DNA of 64,000 nucleotides from positions 22,480,623-22,544,622 of the forward strand of contig NC_049990.1 of NCBI RefSeq assembly GCF_000003815.2, written 5' to 3'. The notes under the pieces are model-generated. The model did not search any database and was not told where the DNA came from. It saw only the letters and a list, made by a program, of their open reading frames with translations. Positions 1 through 11,500 of the stretch are shown one piece after another. The position numbers were made by a program, and so were the translations under genes. The stretch is from Branchiostoma floridae (taxonomy: Eukaryota; Chordata; Leptocardii; Amphioxiformes; Branchiostomatidae). Each line of letters begins with the position of its first letter. Position 1 is the first letter of the stretch.

Positions 1-532
1 TGATGTCCTCTTTTCATATACTGAACTAGTCTGGTATCCAAACCTGTTAGAGCCGCCAAGTCTCTTTCATCCCATCCACAAAGGACAAAACTAAAGAGAC
101 TTGGCACCTATTATAATAAATGTTTTGGATACCTGACTAGGAAACTTTCTGGGACACATACTCTGTATGCCTGAGGAGGAACTTCATCCTTACTAATGGT
201 AGACATGGAAAAGGATTCCAGCCTACCACCTACAATGTACATTAAATATTTACATTACATGTACATTCAGTAGCCCCTGGGAGATTACAATGGCCAACCC
301 TCAACAAAACATATCTCTAGATTTGACTTTGCCATCAACAGGGGAAAATGGACCAGCTGACTGATCATGAGGATAATGATGATGGTGTTAGGATGAGCGG
401 ACATCCTGTGTAATTGCATGTGAGGCACCCCCACACCTGGGGATGGTTTATTCCATAATACCACGTGACTGGACGTGGTGCTTCCAGCTCTCAGTGTCAG
501 GAGTGATGCAGTGACTTTTAGTGACCAGGCTA

Positions 533-600
533 GTTCTGAAGTGGTCGAGGGGGTCTGACCAAAATGTTGACAGGACAATATTTTGGTTGTGTACAAAATT
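533..600 (-). pseudogene. possible degenerate copy of GPR180 exon 3 end
   Basis: Read on the minus strand, this stretch resembles the 3' end of GPR180 exon 3 (1658-1720): the bases around TGAAGTGGTC on the plus strand are shared, and the translation contains a DPLDHFRT-like string against NPFDHFST in the real exon. It lacks the downstream splice donor and the reading frame soon drifts. It is in the same orientation as the real exon, next to an inverted-repeat arm. It may be a decayed local duplication; chance similarity cannot be excluded. Confidence 0.3.
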
Positions 601-605
601 AAATG

Positions 606-1660
606 ATGTACTGAAGTACTAATCTCCAAGCAGATCTTGCTGTGGCAAATGGGAAGGAGTTTAGCCGGCAGAGGAGTTATTGGCCACAGCGAAGATCTGC
701 TGCAGAACGCACCGGTCAAAGGCTATTATCAGGCAATTAAACTGCGTTAGGAAGAAGGTGCGAATTGCCCCGGGCGTGCGCCGGGCCGGCCAGGGATCCC
801 GTCACGGGTCGGCTGTAAGAGTTCATTGTGTTTTCTGTGACATCTGGGGATTTCTTTGGTGTCAATAACGCGTCAATAACTTACTACGTACTGGAGGAAA
901 ACAACAGCAAAACGCGTCAGCACGATGCGACAGGACGCAAGTGCAGTGGGGAGGGGGGCGCTGACGTCGATTTCCCCCAACGTTTCATGAAGCCACGGCG
1001 CCCGTTTATTTGCCTGAGAATGCACCGGACGCCGTTAGAAATAATTCAAATCGGCTTTGCTGAAAATGCACGTGCTGATTATGTGGATACCTTTCCAAAA
1101 TTTCAAGTTCTGTCTACGTTTTTACACGCCGATGTCTGTCCGTCAAATGTGACGAGCGTGGGTCTTTGAACCGAATCCAAGCGTATATGATCGGTAAAGA
1201 TTTGAAGTTGCAGACATGAAAAAATGATACAGGAAGTGTTTAGCGCAGCTTTTATTGCAAAATATATACAAGTAACAACTAGATAATAACTTGTTATTTG
1301 TGTACAACTGATGATTTCATATGTCGATACGTTGTCTTGGTGCGCTGTGATGCAGTCTGCTCCAGCGGTTTCGGGGGGAAGCCCCCGCTGTGAACTGGCG
1401 CGGCTCGCCGCGTTTGTCCCAGATACTGGCTCGGAAGGGTTGTAAAACGATAATCCTGGCCAAATTTAGCCAATTTGCACGTTGGAGGTAAGTGGATACT
1501 AGGAGGAGCAGAAACACGTTTCTGAAAAGATCGCTCCTCCCGCTGCCTTTGACCGGTGCGTTCTGCAGCAGATCTTCGCTGTGGCCAATAACTCCTCTGC
1601 CGGCTAAACTCCTTCCCATTTGCCACAGCAAGATCTGCTTGGAGATTACTGAAGTACCTC
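606..1660. repeat. inverted repeat, two ~115-bp arms (606-722 and 1547-1660)
   Basis: Bases 606-722 are the reverse complement of 1547-1660 almost without mismatch; both contain the segment from CCACAGCAAGATCTGCTTGG through the site GACCGGTGCG. The right arm begins at the splice donor of GPR180 exon 3, so the repeat lies in the intron that follows it. The 825 bp between the arms holds nothing recognisable as coding. The arrangement looks like a local inverted duplication in the GPR180 locus. Confidence 0.85.
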
Positions 1661-4600
1661 TTTCCCCTGTACTGAAGTGGTCAAAGGGGTTCCCCTCCCT
1701 GTCTGGGTTGAACAGTCTCAGCTGGTACTGTATGGTGTTGGGTTGTCCCACAAATGACCCCATCTGACATGTGCTGAGCTCTGCGTACACAACGTGCCAC
1801 AGCTCAGCACTGCTGCTGGAAAAGGTGAAGTTGGACTCCGCTTGCACAAGATCAACTGGAAGAAAAAAAGATCTTCATGAATAAACCAAACTGTCTTCAA
1901 ACACAGGACCTCTCTTATGTCATCGAAGATTAGACATCCAGGTAATAAGATATGCCAAAAAGCAGTTACTCAAGTAACTGGATATGATTTTGGAAACAGT
2001 CCAACGTTTCAAACAACATCCGTTGTTTTTATCAGTGTCACTGGAGAAAACCCTTTCCAACAAGATCTCTCCAGTGTCACTGATGAAAAACAACAGATAT
2101 TGTTTGAAATGCAGCCATTGTGTTATTTCAATAACCATTCCTTAATTGGTTATGGCTAGGGCAGTATGAAGAAGGTTAAAAACATAGCGTACATGATAGC
2201 CTGGCAGCCGAGATCTTGTCGAAACAGGTGAGTTTCTCCATCGCGTCCCTCCAGTCATCATCACGGTACAGGTACAGTCTGCCGTCTGATGTTACTGTGG
2301 CATTGAACTTGTACTGGATGAGGGTTGGTTCTCCTACAGAAAAATACCACATCATTGAGGTTAATAGAAAGACTCTTCCTTAAATGTTAAGAAAATTCAT
2401 AAGTTAGATGATTTCACAATTGAGTGTACCCATTTATTTTTCCACATGTTACCAGTTGATAAGAAAGTCTACATAAGATATTACTGTTTTTCACTGGTAT
2501 TTTCCAAAAGCTGGTGCAATAAGGAACACAAAAAAAAAGAAATAGATAAATCCATCAATGTTTGGCGAAACTATCGTAAAAAAATGTTCCCTAAAAATGT
2601 CCCATTTTTAGTGTTACCAGGAGTCATTCAGTTTTTTCACATTCTGACCATTGCAGCTGGCATCACAAACATGGCTGCTGCCTTAAAATTCCTAATTTTG
2701 TACATGCAGTCATATGTTAACTTGAGATTTATTACAATTTTTTGAAGATATTCCAACTTTTTTTTGCCTGCAGGGTTATTTTGTATTTTCACCCACATGT
2801 TACCAATTTTAATGTAATATTTATACATAGAATACAAAGTATATAGCATTGTTTTAGTGTACTGTAATAAGTGTTAATTTGACATGTAAACTTTTGATAT
2901 GATGTATGTAACTGAACAAAAGTAGAATGAGATCATTCCTACTTTCATCCGACTCACAGCGAAGGATCAAAGTATCGGCTGTAATTTTCCGAAAAATTCT
3001 GTCCCGTCCGTACCCCCCCTCAATTTCTATACTAGACTAATATTACAAGCCTTTAATTGTGATGGTTTACAAGTCTCTTTGACTAGATACTAAACCACTA
3101 TATAAACCATATCTGTGATAAAGACCTTGGCTGATACAGCACCGTATAACTTCAAATGTCCCGTCCGTACCCCTGTCCCGTCCGTACCCCCCACCTGTCC
3201 CGTCCGTACCCCCACTTTTAGTTTTAAGCAAAATACTGTGGAAAATTACATCCCAATTGATAAAATAACACATGATAAATACCAAATAGATACAAACAAT
3301 TAATTTCCTCACTAAAAATACTAGTTTTTGATGAATTTGCCAGCATTTTCTTTGTCAGGTTTTTCATCAACGCCCATAAACTGCCTGGGATTGGTATGAG
3401 ATGAAATCTGAATATTCCCCTAAAGTTACCATCCCATTTTGCCCAGTTCATGTGCTCTCCTCTAGCCCAGCTCACTCTCCCAGATCATCATCATGATAGT
3501 GATGATCTATTCTCCCCACCTCCCAGTGCTGGTAGTGTACATGAAAAGGACAGAACAGGCACTACCTGAGACACGAAGGATAAAGGCAAAGGTTCTGGAG
3601 AGGCTCGTCAAATCTCTTACTCAAAATAAAATCCTTGAGAAGAAAGGGGTACTTGCTGTGACAAAAGAGAGCAGAAGAAATATGCAAATAGGTCAAGAAA
3701 TTGCAGATTCCCTGACAGAACAGATACATCCCATCAAGTTCACCGTTTGAGCATGGCCATCAACGAAAATATTGTATAATGGCATTCTCAGATCATTCTA
3801 GATCAGATCAGATCTAATAATAATGTCCATCTCCTTTTTTCTTAGTTTAGACAATATTGCAGTATTTGTAGATGCTTTATTTAACTTGTATTTAGAGAAC
3901 AAATGTGTTCCAAAAGGTTTGAACAAGTCCCTGCAGTATTAGTCTGTTGTCTGGTTGTGTCCCGTCCGTACCCCCACGTATTATCGTATTCATGAAATCA
4001 TCAAGTCTCTTGATTTGTTGCCCAAGTATGAATGCTAGAATCTTATGTAGGGGTATATAAAGGATGAAATTCTAACAAAGTTTAGCTATCAAAGTGCTTG
4101 AACTTAAAAATGTCGTATTTGACCTTTCCCTCCACATATAATGACAGCAAGGTGTTATCATCGCCTTACAATAAATGACCAGAAAATGACACAACAAGGT
4201 GCTACTGCAAGTAAAAGTTTGTTTTCTGGTCTTGTGGATACTAGTGATGGAAGATAACATGGAATAGTGTTTATCATAAGTTCTTCATGTGGGTATACTG
4301 TTACTGTATGTACCTTTACATACAGTCTTACAGTTGTCCCGTCCGTACCCCCATAGTGAGCCATTAAAGAAAGACCTGTATTATAGTCACAGAGAGGTGT
4401 TGTGCAGAGATCTTTTAGAATATTAAGCCACAAGTATGTACCTTTGAACTGCCAATATCGATTTTGATATATATTAAAGTTGATTTTTCAACCTCAGTGA
4501 CACCTGTTTGGTACACTCAATTGTGAAATTTTGATGAATGAAACTATGAAGATGCATATACATATCAATGCATTATATTAGTGTCTTACTAGTATGTAGT

Positions 4601-5240
4601 CATTTATCAACTTAATCACTTTTAATGGCTTCGTTCCCTTTGTAAATGGGTCTACCCTATGCCATTTTTGACTACGGCCGCGTGGCGCGTTGGTACACCC
4701 GATCCCTCGATATCGGAATTCGAAGTTAAGCAACGCGACGGTCCGGACAGTGCTTGGATGGGGAACCAACCAAGGACGTCCGGATTGCTGTAGCCTCACG
4801 AAGTTTCCACGAAATCGTCTTCCGGGAGGGACGTAAAACGGGGGTCCCGTGCTCGAGGAGGTGCCTCGACCACGTTAAACAGCCTCATTACTCATACTGG
4901 GTACCTACTGGCTGGCAAAATACACCAGATGATTATTTAAAAGGCTAAATGATACGTTAAGAATTTAGAAATTGTACTTGTGCTGCTATTTTCCAGTCTA
5001 TTTGGTAACCTCTTTTCAATGAAAACATTTTTTTTTACAAAACAATCCGAGTATGTCTTAGATACATAACAGACAACATAACGAGATATACATATCACAC
5101 TTACCATAGAACCAAAAGCTTGTAAGATGTTGTCCCTTCTCTTCCTTAGCTCTTTCAGAACTCAAGACTCCTCTCACCGTCTTGCCATGGCCTTCTGAGA
5201 CGCCAGCTAGAACTCTTAAGACAAGAAGCAGCCACAACAT
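1658..5240 (-). CDS. GPR180: GPR180-like (intimal thickness receptor family) membrane protein, 5' part
   Basis: Three coding exons are visible: 5240-5105 (start codon, signal peptide MLWLLLVLRVLAGVSEG, then GKTVRGVLSSERA), 2333-2193 and 1855-1658. Splice phases agree: phase 1 after exon 1 (donor GTAAGT), phase 1 after exon 2 (donor GTACGC), phase 1 after exon 3 (donor GTACTT). The strongest family match is LFNPDREGNPFDHFSTGE in exon 3, which corresponds to the segment just before the seven-transmembrane region in vertebrate GPR180; exon 1 also matches the GKTLRGSFSS region. GPR180 is a GOST-type seven-pass protein with an N-terminal luminal or extracellular domain. The transmembrane exons are not found and probably lie left of position 1. 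Exon 1 is divergent from TGDS. The exon-2 donor is GTACGC rather than GTAAGT, so that junction is less certain. Confidence 0.85.
2411..4535. mobile_element. ~2.1-kb inverted-repeat DNA element in GPR180 intron 1
   Basis: The left end carries ATTTCACAATTGAGTGTACC (near 2411) and the right end carries its exact reverse complement (near 4535), giving 20-bp terminal inverted repeats about 2.1 kb apart. Inside, the motif GTCCCGTCCGTACCCC occurs six times: near 3000, three times at 3160-3213, near 3959 and near 4336. No transposase reading frame is visible, so this would be a non-autonomous element. A clear target-site duplication was not found, which limits confidence. Confidence 0.55.
4672..4945 (+). 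mobile_element. 5S-rRNA-derived SINE
   Basis: Bases 4672-4797 follow the layout of 5S rRNA: a TACGGCC start, CCCGATC, ATCGGAA, the box A-like AAGTTAAGCAACG, the box C-like TGCTTGGATGGG and the terminal GCTGTAGCC. The match is imperfect, with changes and a shortened stretch after box C, and it continues into about 150 bp unrelated to 5S. A 5S head joined to a different body is the structure of SINE3-type retroposons. It lies in GPR180 intron 1 on the opposite strand. The 3' boundary is approximate. Confidence 0.75.
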
Positions 5241-5590
5241 CTTCAGACAGACCTGATCTCCAAATCCTGACTTTATTCGTCACATGTAGCCGGATGTAAC
5301 AAAGATATTGCGGTGAAGAAACTTTCACAGTTTTACCGGTGTGTTGCAGACGCCATTTTGCTGGTACGTGTCACTCCTCACTTCCGGGGTACATTTTGCG
5401 GTACTATCGTAAAGTCGAATTTTTAGCAATAAGAACACACTCAAAAACGTATCATATTCTTTTTAAGACGTTCAAAAGTACGCATAAATGTAATTTCTGA
5501 TGTATATAGTCAGGGATGTTTCACTTGATACGTATTGATGGTTATTTATTTATGTTTACGACATATCGTAAAGTGTATCGGTGATACAAG
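5241..5590. promoter_or_regulatory. shared divergent promoter region of GPR180 and TGDS
   Basis: Only 350 bp separate the start codons of the leftward GPR180 gene (5240) and the rightward TGDS gene (5591), so both transcription starts and 5' UTRs should lie here. No convincing TATA box is apparent. The interval includes CG-containing blocks around 5330-5400. The bidirectional role is inferred from geometry; no transcription start can be seen. Confidence 0.6.
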
Positions 5591-8500
5591 ATGGCAGCGC
5601 CCGTGGAGAAAACGCCGGCGGCTGTTCACCAAGAATGTTGTTCCTGTTCGGAAGCGAAGTTCCGACGGAGGATCCTGGTTACAGGTGGTGCTGGCTTCAT
5701 GTGAGGAAGTTGAATTTATTTTCTGTGTACATCAATTATGATATTATAGTTACTTTTCCCTGCCATGCGCTCCAATTGTGGGAGGGGGGCAAATAATTTG
5801 TTGAGGTCTCAGAACACAGTTTTTCGGGTATGGGGATTTACATGGTTAAGGACCCCAAAGTGAGGTGGTTCGACGACTCAAAACCTATAGTAGGGTGCAG
5901 ATACAATTCACAAGAATTTAGTATGTTGAAGTTGAGGGTACAAGCTACAAAATATCTGAAGATGAGCATAGATTTGCCGGCTCGTTTTTCTATAACAGAC
6001 ACTTTGATTTGACCCCCAGCGGAGGTCATGGAACTGCAGGCGGCGAACAGGAAGTGCCGGTAACATATCAAGGCGCAAATTCCCGCCGGCCGAAAAAGCG
6101 ACGTAATCCAACTTATACAGTATGAACACCGATGTATTCCTCTTCTATTCACCATAGATTCCACCTCGCTGTCGTGCACGGAAGAATGAATACGGCCTTT
6201 GCAAGTACCGCGATGCACTATTTTAACCCGAACTACTTTTGGGGACGGGGGTCGCGGATAATTACTGTGTTATGAGACCTTAAGCCAACTTGACCTTGGA
6301 TTTCTTTACGTTCATACAATAAAACTAGTCAAGATACAAAACCGTACCAAATTTTAGAGCAGAAATCCAAATGGTTCCTGAGATATGGCCAACTTTGCAC
6401 TTTGGCGCCTAGCACAGGTGTCGGCACTGTACAAGGACTATCTGAGGGGCCGCTAATTGGTCTCATTATCTCAACAAATTTAATATTCTGGTTGACTTTT
6501 TCTGTTATAAGGAGCTTGCCAGACCACATTCTACCGTTCTGAGTGGTTGGGGTTGGGGGTTTGTCTTTTTTAGGGCGGAAAAGGGGGGGGGGGAGTCGAG
6601 CGGGCTTTACACCGCACTAAGTCCTATACTTAAGCATAGGGAACGGTCTAGGCGGCCGTTGCCATGGTAACGGCGGGTCAGACGGTAACGAAAATGTTAC
6701 AGTTCAAGTCAGCCAAGGTCAATTACTAATATATCGGTCAAATTTAATGTGCTTGTCCGTCCCTGGGGAATTCGCGCTGTGGATGAAGGTCTCAGAACAC
6801 AGTTTTGCGGGTATGGGGATTTACATGGTTAAGGACCCCAAAGTGAGGTGGTTCGACGACTCAAAACCTATAGTAGGGTGCAGATACAATTCACAAGAAT
6901 TTAGTATGTTGAAGTTGAGGGTACAAGCTACAAAATATCTGAAGATGAGCATAGATTTGCCGGCTCGTTTTTCTATAACAGACACTTTGATTTGACCCCC
7001 AGCGGAGGTCATGGAACTGCAGGCGGCGAACAGGAAGTGCCGGTAACATATCAAGGCGCAAATTCCCGCCGGCCGAAAAAGCGACGTAATCCAACTTATA
7101 CAGTATGAACACCGATGTATTCCTCTACTATTCACCATAGATTCCACCTCGCTGTCGTGCACGGAAGAATGAATACGGCCTTTGCAAGTACCGCGATGCA
7201 CTATTTTAACCCGAACTACTTTTGGGGACGGGGGTCGCGGATAATTACTGTGTTATGAGACCTTGATACTTTTGAAAACAACCGGAAGTGAAGGCGAGAA
7301 AATTTGTTTCAATGGGCTGTTCCAAAAAATATTTGAGAAGGGGGGGTGGAAGAGGTCTCAATCCAGCTTCTAACCCAACCCCCCCATCCGATCCAGATTT
7401 TTTTTACCCAACCCCCCTGTCCAATCCAATTTCATCATTTTCAACCAACCCCCCAATCCAATCCAGATTTTCCTGACCCAACCCCCCTATCCAATCCAGA
7501 TTTCCCTGACCCAACCCCCCTATCCAATCCAAATTTCCCTGACCCAACCCCCCTATCCAATCCAGATTTCCCTGACCCAACCCCCCCCTATCCAATCCAG
7601 ATTTCCCTGACCCAACCCCCCTATCCAATCCAGATTTCACTGACCCAACCCCCCTATCCAATCCAGATTTCCCTGACCCAACCCCCCCTATCCAATCCAG
7701 ATTTCCCTGACCCAACCCCCCTATCCAATCCAAATTTCACTGACCCAACCCCCCTATCCGAGAATTATTCCTCTCTCGCCTAAAAGGAATAGCATAATAT
7801 TTATGCATCAAACCTTGACAAACGTCTTGACGTGTAAGGATGTATCCAACTTGGCTTTTACTCTGTTTTATGCTGCAATATCATGTAGCAAAAAGTTATA
7901 CAACTTAACAAGATAAAAACAACATAAGTTTACTTTTTATTACTCCAAGGAAGCTCATTGTTTACTCGTTCATCACTTTAATCTTCTTTTCAGAGCATCT
8001 CATGTTGTTGCAATTTTGGTGGAAAGACATCAAGACTACTTTGTAGTCAATCTTGATAAGGTATGTGACTACTATCTCATTCAGAGATGTGCATCAGTTT
8101 GGTCAAGGAGGTTAAAAACACACCTCCTTGGTTTGGTATGGATCACACTGCATGTAATGTAATGCCTATGCCATTTTACCATTGTGCTAACAATTAGTAA
8201 TTTGCCAATGATACTTTTAAATTTGTATATCCTACATACATGTAAGTACAGTATCTTATAAGAGTGTAAATTTAAAATGTTTAACCATAAACATGTCTCA
8301 TAAAACCTTTAACTAGTTTAAGTCTCCTTCTTTCTTTTGACAGTTGGATTATTGTGCCAGTCTCAAGAACCTGGAGACTGTGGAAAACAGACCCAACTAC
8401 AAGTTCATTCAGGTTACAAGTTGTTTCATGCAATGCCTATAGCTTTTGTTTCTAACGGAAACTCACGCAGTAGAAAGCTATTATATTCATCCCATTTCTT

Positions 8501-11500
8501 TTTCCATCTGTATACATTTCACACATTCCTGTAAGCTATGGTGTACATGCTTTTGTTCCATATACCTATCCTACAGGGTGACATTTGTGACCAAGACTTC
8601 ATGCGGTATATCTTCCAGAATGAGAGAATTGACACAGTGTTGCATTTTGCTGCTCAGTCTCATGTTGGTAAGTATGAGAAACATAGATGAACCATAGTAG
8701 AACTATAAATACTAACACCAATGTTTTTAAGTGCATGAAATCTTATGACAATACAAACATAAAATCAGTAAGACACATACCCAAGCAAACATCAGTGTTA
8801 TCAGAAACTGAAAGCTTAACTTAAGACATCATAAGGAAATATGACATATATATTCTTTTTTATGCAAGATACAATTCAAAATACCCATGGAGAAGTATAG
8901 CAAGGGTGTACTGTCACTTGTATGTACATTGTAAATGCATTATTTAGGTATTTTGACATGTTTTTGCTGTAAAAAGACTATCCTAAAATCATGGATACTG
9001 TTTCTTTTATCACCCTATTGGCTATGTTCTAACTTTTAGTGCAGCAACCAATATATGTATCTAACAGAATCTATGCCTTACGTTGCTCCAGATACGTCAT
9101 TCACAAGTTCTTTAGAGTTCACGCGTGTGAATGTGTACGGGACCCACGTACTTGTCAACACCGCGTACGAGAATGGCGTGAAGAGGTTCGTGCACGTCAG
9201 CACAGACGAGGTCTACGGAGGAAAAAGCACCAGTGTAAGCTTTACAGTTATCTGTTTGATGTCATACCTGTGATGCGAAAACGTTCAATACAGGTGTTCC
9301 GGACCGGGCCATAACTTCCGTATCGCACAGGTTCAAAAGGCGTATCACACAGGCTTTCTTCGAGTAAATCGAACCATTTTGAGCGGGCCGAGTGTGGCAC
9401 GGTTGGCAATTCAAATACCTGATTCGGACATTGGAACATTGCTGTTGCAACACTTTTTGTTCGAGGGCACCTAATTTGTTCAACTTCTGGCGCATTTCGC
9501 ATCAAAACATGGGTTTTCTCAGGTGGGTATGACATAAATGAAATACAACACGGCGTATTCCGCATCACCCTCGGTCCCAGCCCTCCCACAGGTCGGGCTG
9601 GTGATACGGAATACATCGTGTTGTATTCTATATTTACATAGAGTGCAGTCATGGGATTGCATTTATCTTAGGACAATAACACATCTCAGAGTTTATACAT
9701 GCCTTCATGAATTCAATGACATGTATGAGACTGCTTTGTGCAGTATTATGAGACTTAATACATAGTCCCTTTTTTGCAAGAGTTTAAACAAAATATACAC
9801 ACAAGTACAGTTCATAACTTGAGAAGCTTTCGAGACACACCTTGTCCCTTTATTTATCAACCAGGTAGATCTCATTTTGGAGTTTGTTTGTCACATGACG
9901 ACTGATAGTGATAGACATTATCACATAACAAGTCGTAGTCATAAAAAGGCCTGAGAAAGTGAGATAGTGACGCATAGAGTATAATAATAACTTGGTTTAT
10001 TTCCATCGCACCAACATTACAATACAATTACAATCTAAGATATGAGTGGACATCTCGCAGCCGTAGGCTGAATTGCATGTAAGCCACTATGTTAAAACAA
10101 TTTGCTCCATCAATGAATACATTAAAAAGGTTAAGACAATAGATTCTAATATAAATATACATGTAATACAATATGTACAAAGACCGGCTATTTGAGCACA
10201 TGTTCGTTCAAGAGATTGGTTAGGTATGGTATTGGGCTTGTTTTGAAGCGCTTGGTGCGCACTGGCATGTAGTCGAGCTTATTTCCATTTCTTGTCTCCC
10301 TACCACTAACATCACCTCTTGACTGTGGTAGCCAGTCCCTGTAGAGGTCCCGAGTGAGGACATTCCTGGCGAATTTTACACAAAGCTCGANNNNNNNNNN
10401 NNNNNNNNNNNNNNNNNNNNNNNNNNNNNNNNNNNNNNNNNNNNNNNNNNNNNNNNNNNNNNNNNNNNNNNNNNNNNNNNNNNNNNNNNNNNNNNNNNNN
10501 NNNNNNNNNNNNNNNNNNNNNNNNNNNNNNNNNNNNNNNNNNNNNNNNNNNNNNNNNNNNNNNNNNNNNNNNNNNNNNNNNNNNNNNNNNNNNNNNNNNN
10601 NNNNNNNNNNNNNNNNNNNNNNNNNNNNNNNNNNNNNNNNNNNNNNNNNNNNNNNNNNNNNNNNNNNNGTGACGTGAGTGTCCCACCTCAAGTCGTCTTG
10701 AAATGTAACTCCAAGACACTTGGCTACCTTGACAACTGTTAACTGGTGGCCGTTGATGTTGAGAACTGGAGGTGGTGGTGGGATGCGGGAAAAACAGATT
10801 ACCATGGCTTTGCATTTGCCCGGATTGAGCTTCATGCTGTTGTCCTCAGTCCAACCTGAAAGATGGTCCAGATCGTCCTGTATGTTGGGTGGTTGGGACA
10901 GCAGTCGGGACTCAACAAGGTTGAGATCATCTACAAATGCCCAAGACGGAGAAGCTACAATGCTGGGTAGTTCGTTAACATGGGCTATGAAGACAATTGG
11001 TCCGAGCTTTGTGCCTTGAGCCAAGCCACACGTAAGACGCTTTGTGTGGGACAACGCCCCCCGGTATCTCGTTCTCTGAGTCCGTCCTTCATGGAAGCTG
11101 GCGATCCACGGAATTACTTCCGGCCGAACACCGATCTCAAGTAGATGCCTCATTGCCACTGTGTGGTCAACAAGGTCAAACGCCTTGCTGAAGTCAGTTA
11201 AAACCCATGTGCTGCAGGTCCCCTGCTTATCCGCAGTTCTGTACAGTTGATTTGCCAGATTAACTAAGCAATGAGTGGTTGAACGTCCCTTCAAACATCC
11301 AAACTGGCTAGTTGATATAGACCTGTTTATGTCCTGTAGAACCCAGGAAACGATGAAGTCCTCACAAACCTTCGCGAGGAGTGAGGTCAGGGAAACGGGT
11401 CGGAGTTGATCTATACTGGGTGGGCGGGTCTTGGGTAGAGGTACTACGACCGCTTCTTTCCACTGTTGTGGTACTACTCCCTCACGCAGCGAAGTGTTGA

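Noticed and set aside
828-1169. 113-codon plus-strand ORF
   Set aside because: No recognisable motif, lies between inverted-repeat arms opposite GPR180, and no splice or promoter context.
3493-3750. 85-codon ORF with a charged central part as a transposase remnant
   Set aside because: It lies inside the 2411-4535 element, but I see no catalytic residues or family motif.
4672-4797. Functional 5S rRNA gene
   Set aside because: Too many changes and a shortened 3' half relative to 5S rRNA, no T-run terminator at the expected place, and a non-5S body follows.
5830-6012. 60-codon ORF repeated at 6813-6995 as a duplicated gene
   Set aside because: It is internal to the 477-bp TIR element; the duplication is that of the element, and the antisense frame is longer.
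7346-7783. Pro-rich repetitive 145-codon ORF
   Set aside because: It is the 33-bp minisatellite inside TGDS intron 1, with an antisense ORF equally open.
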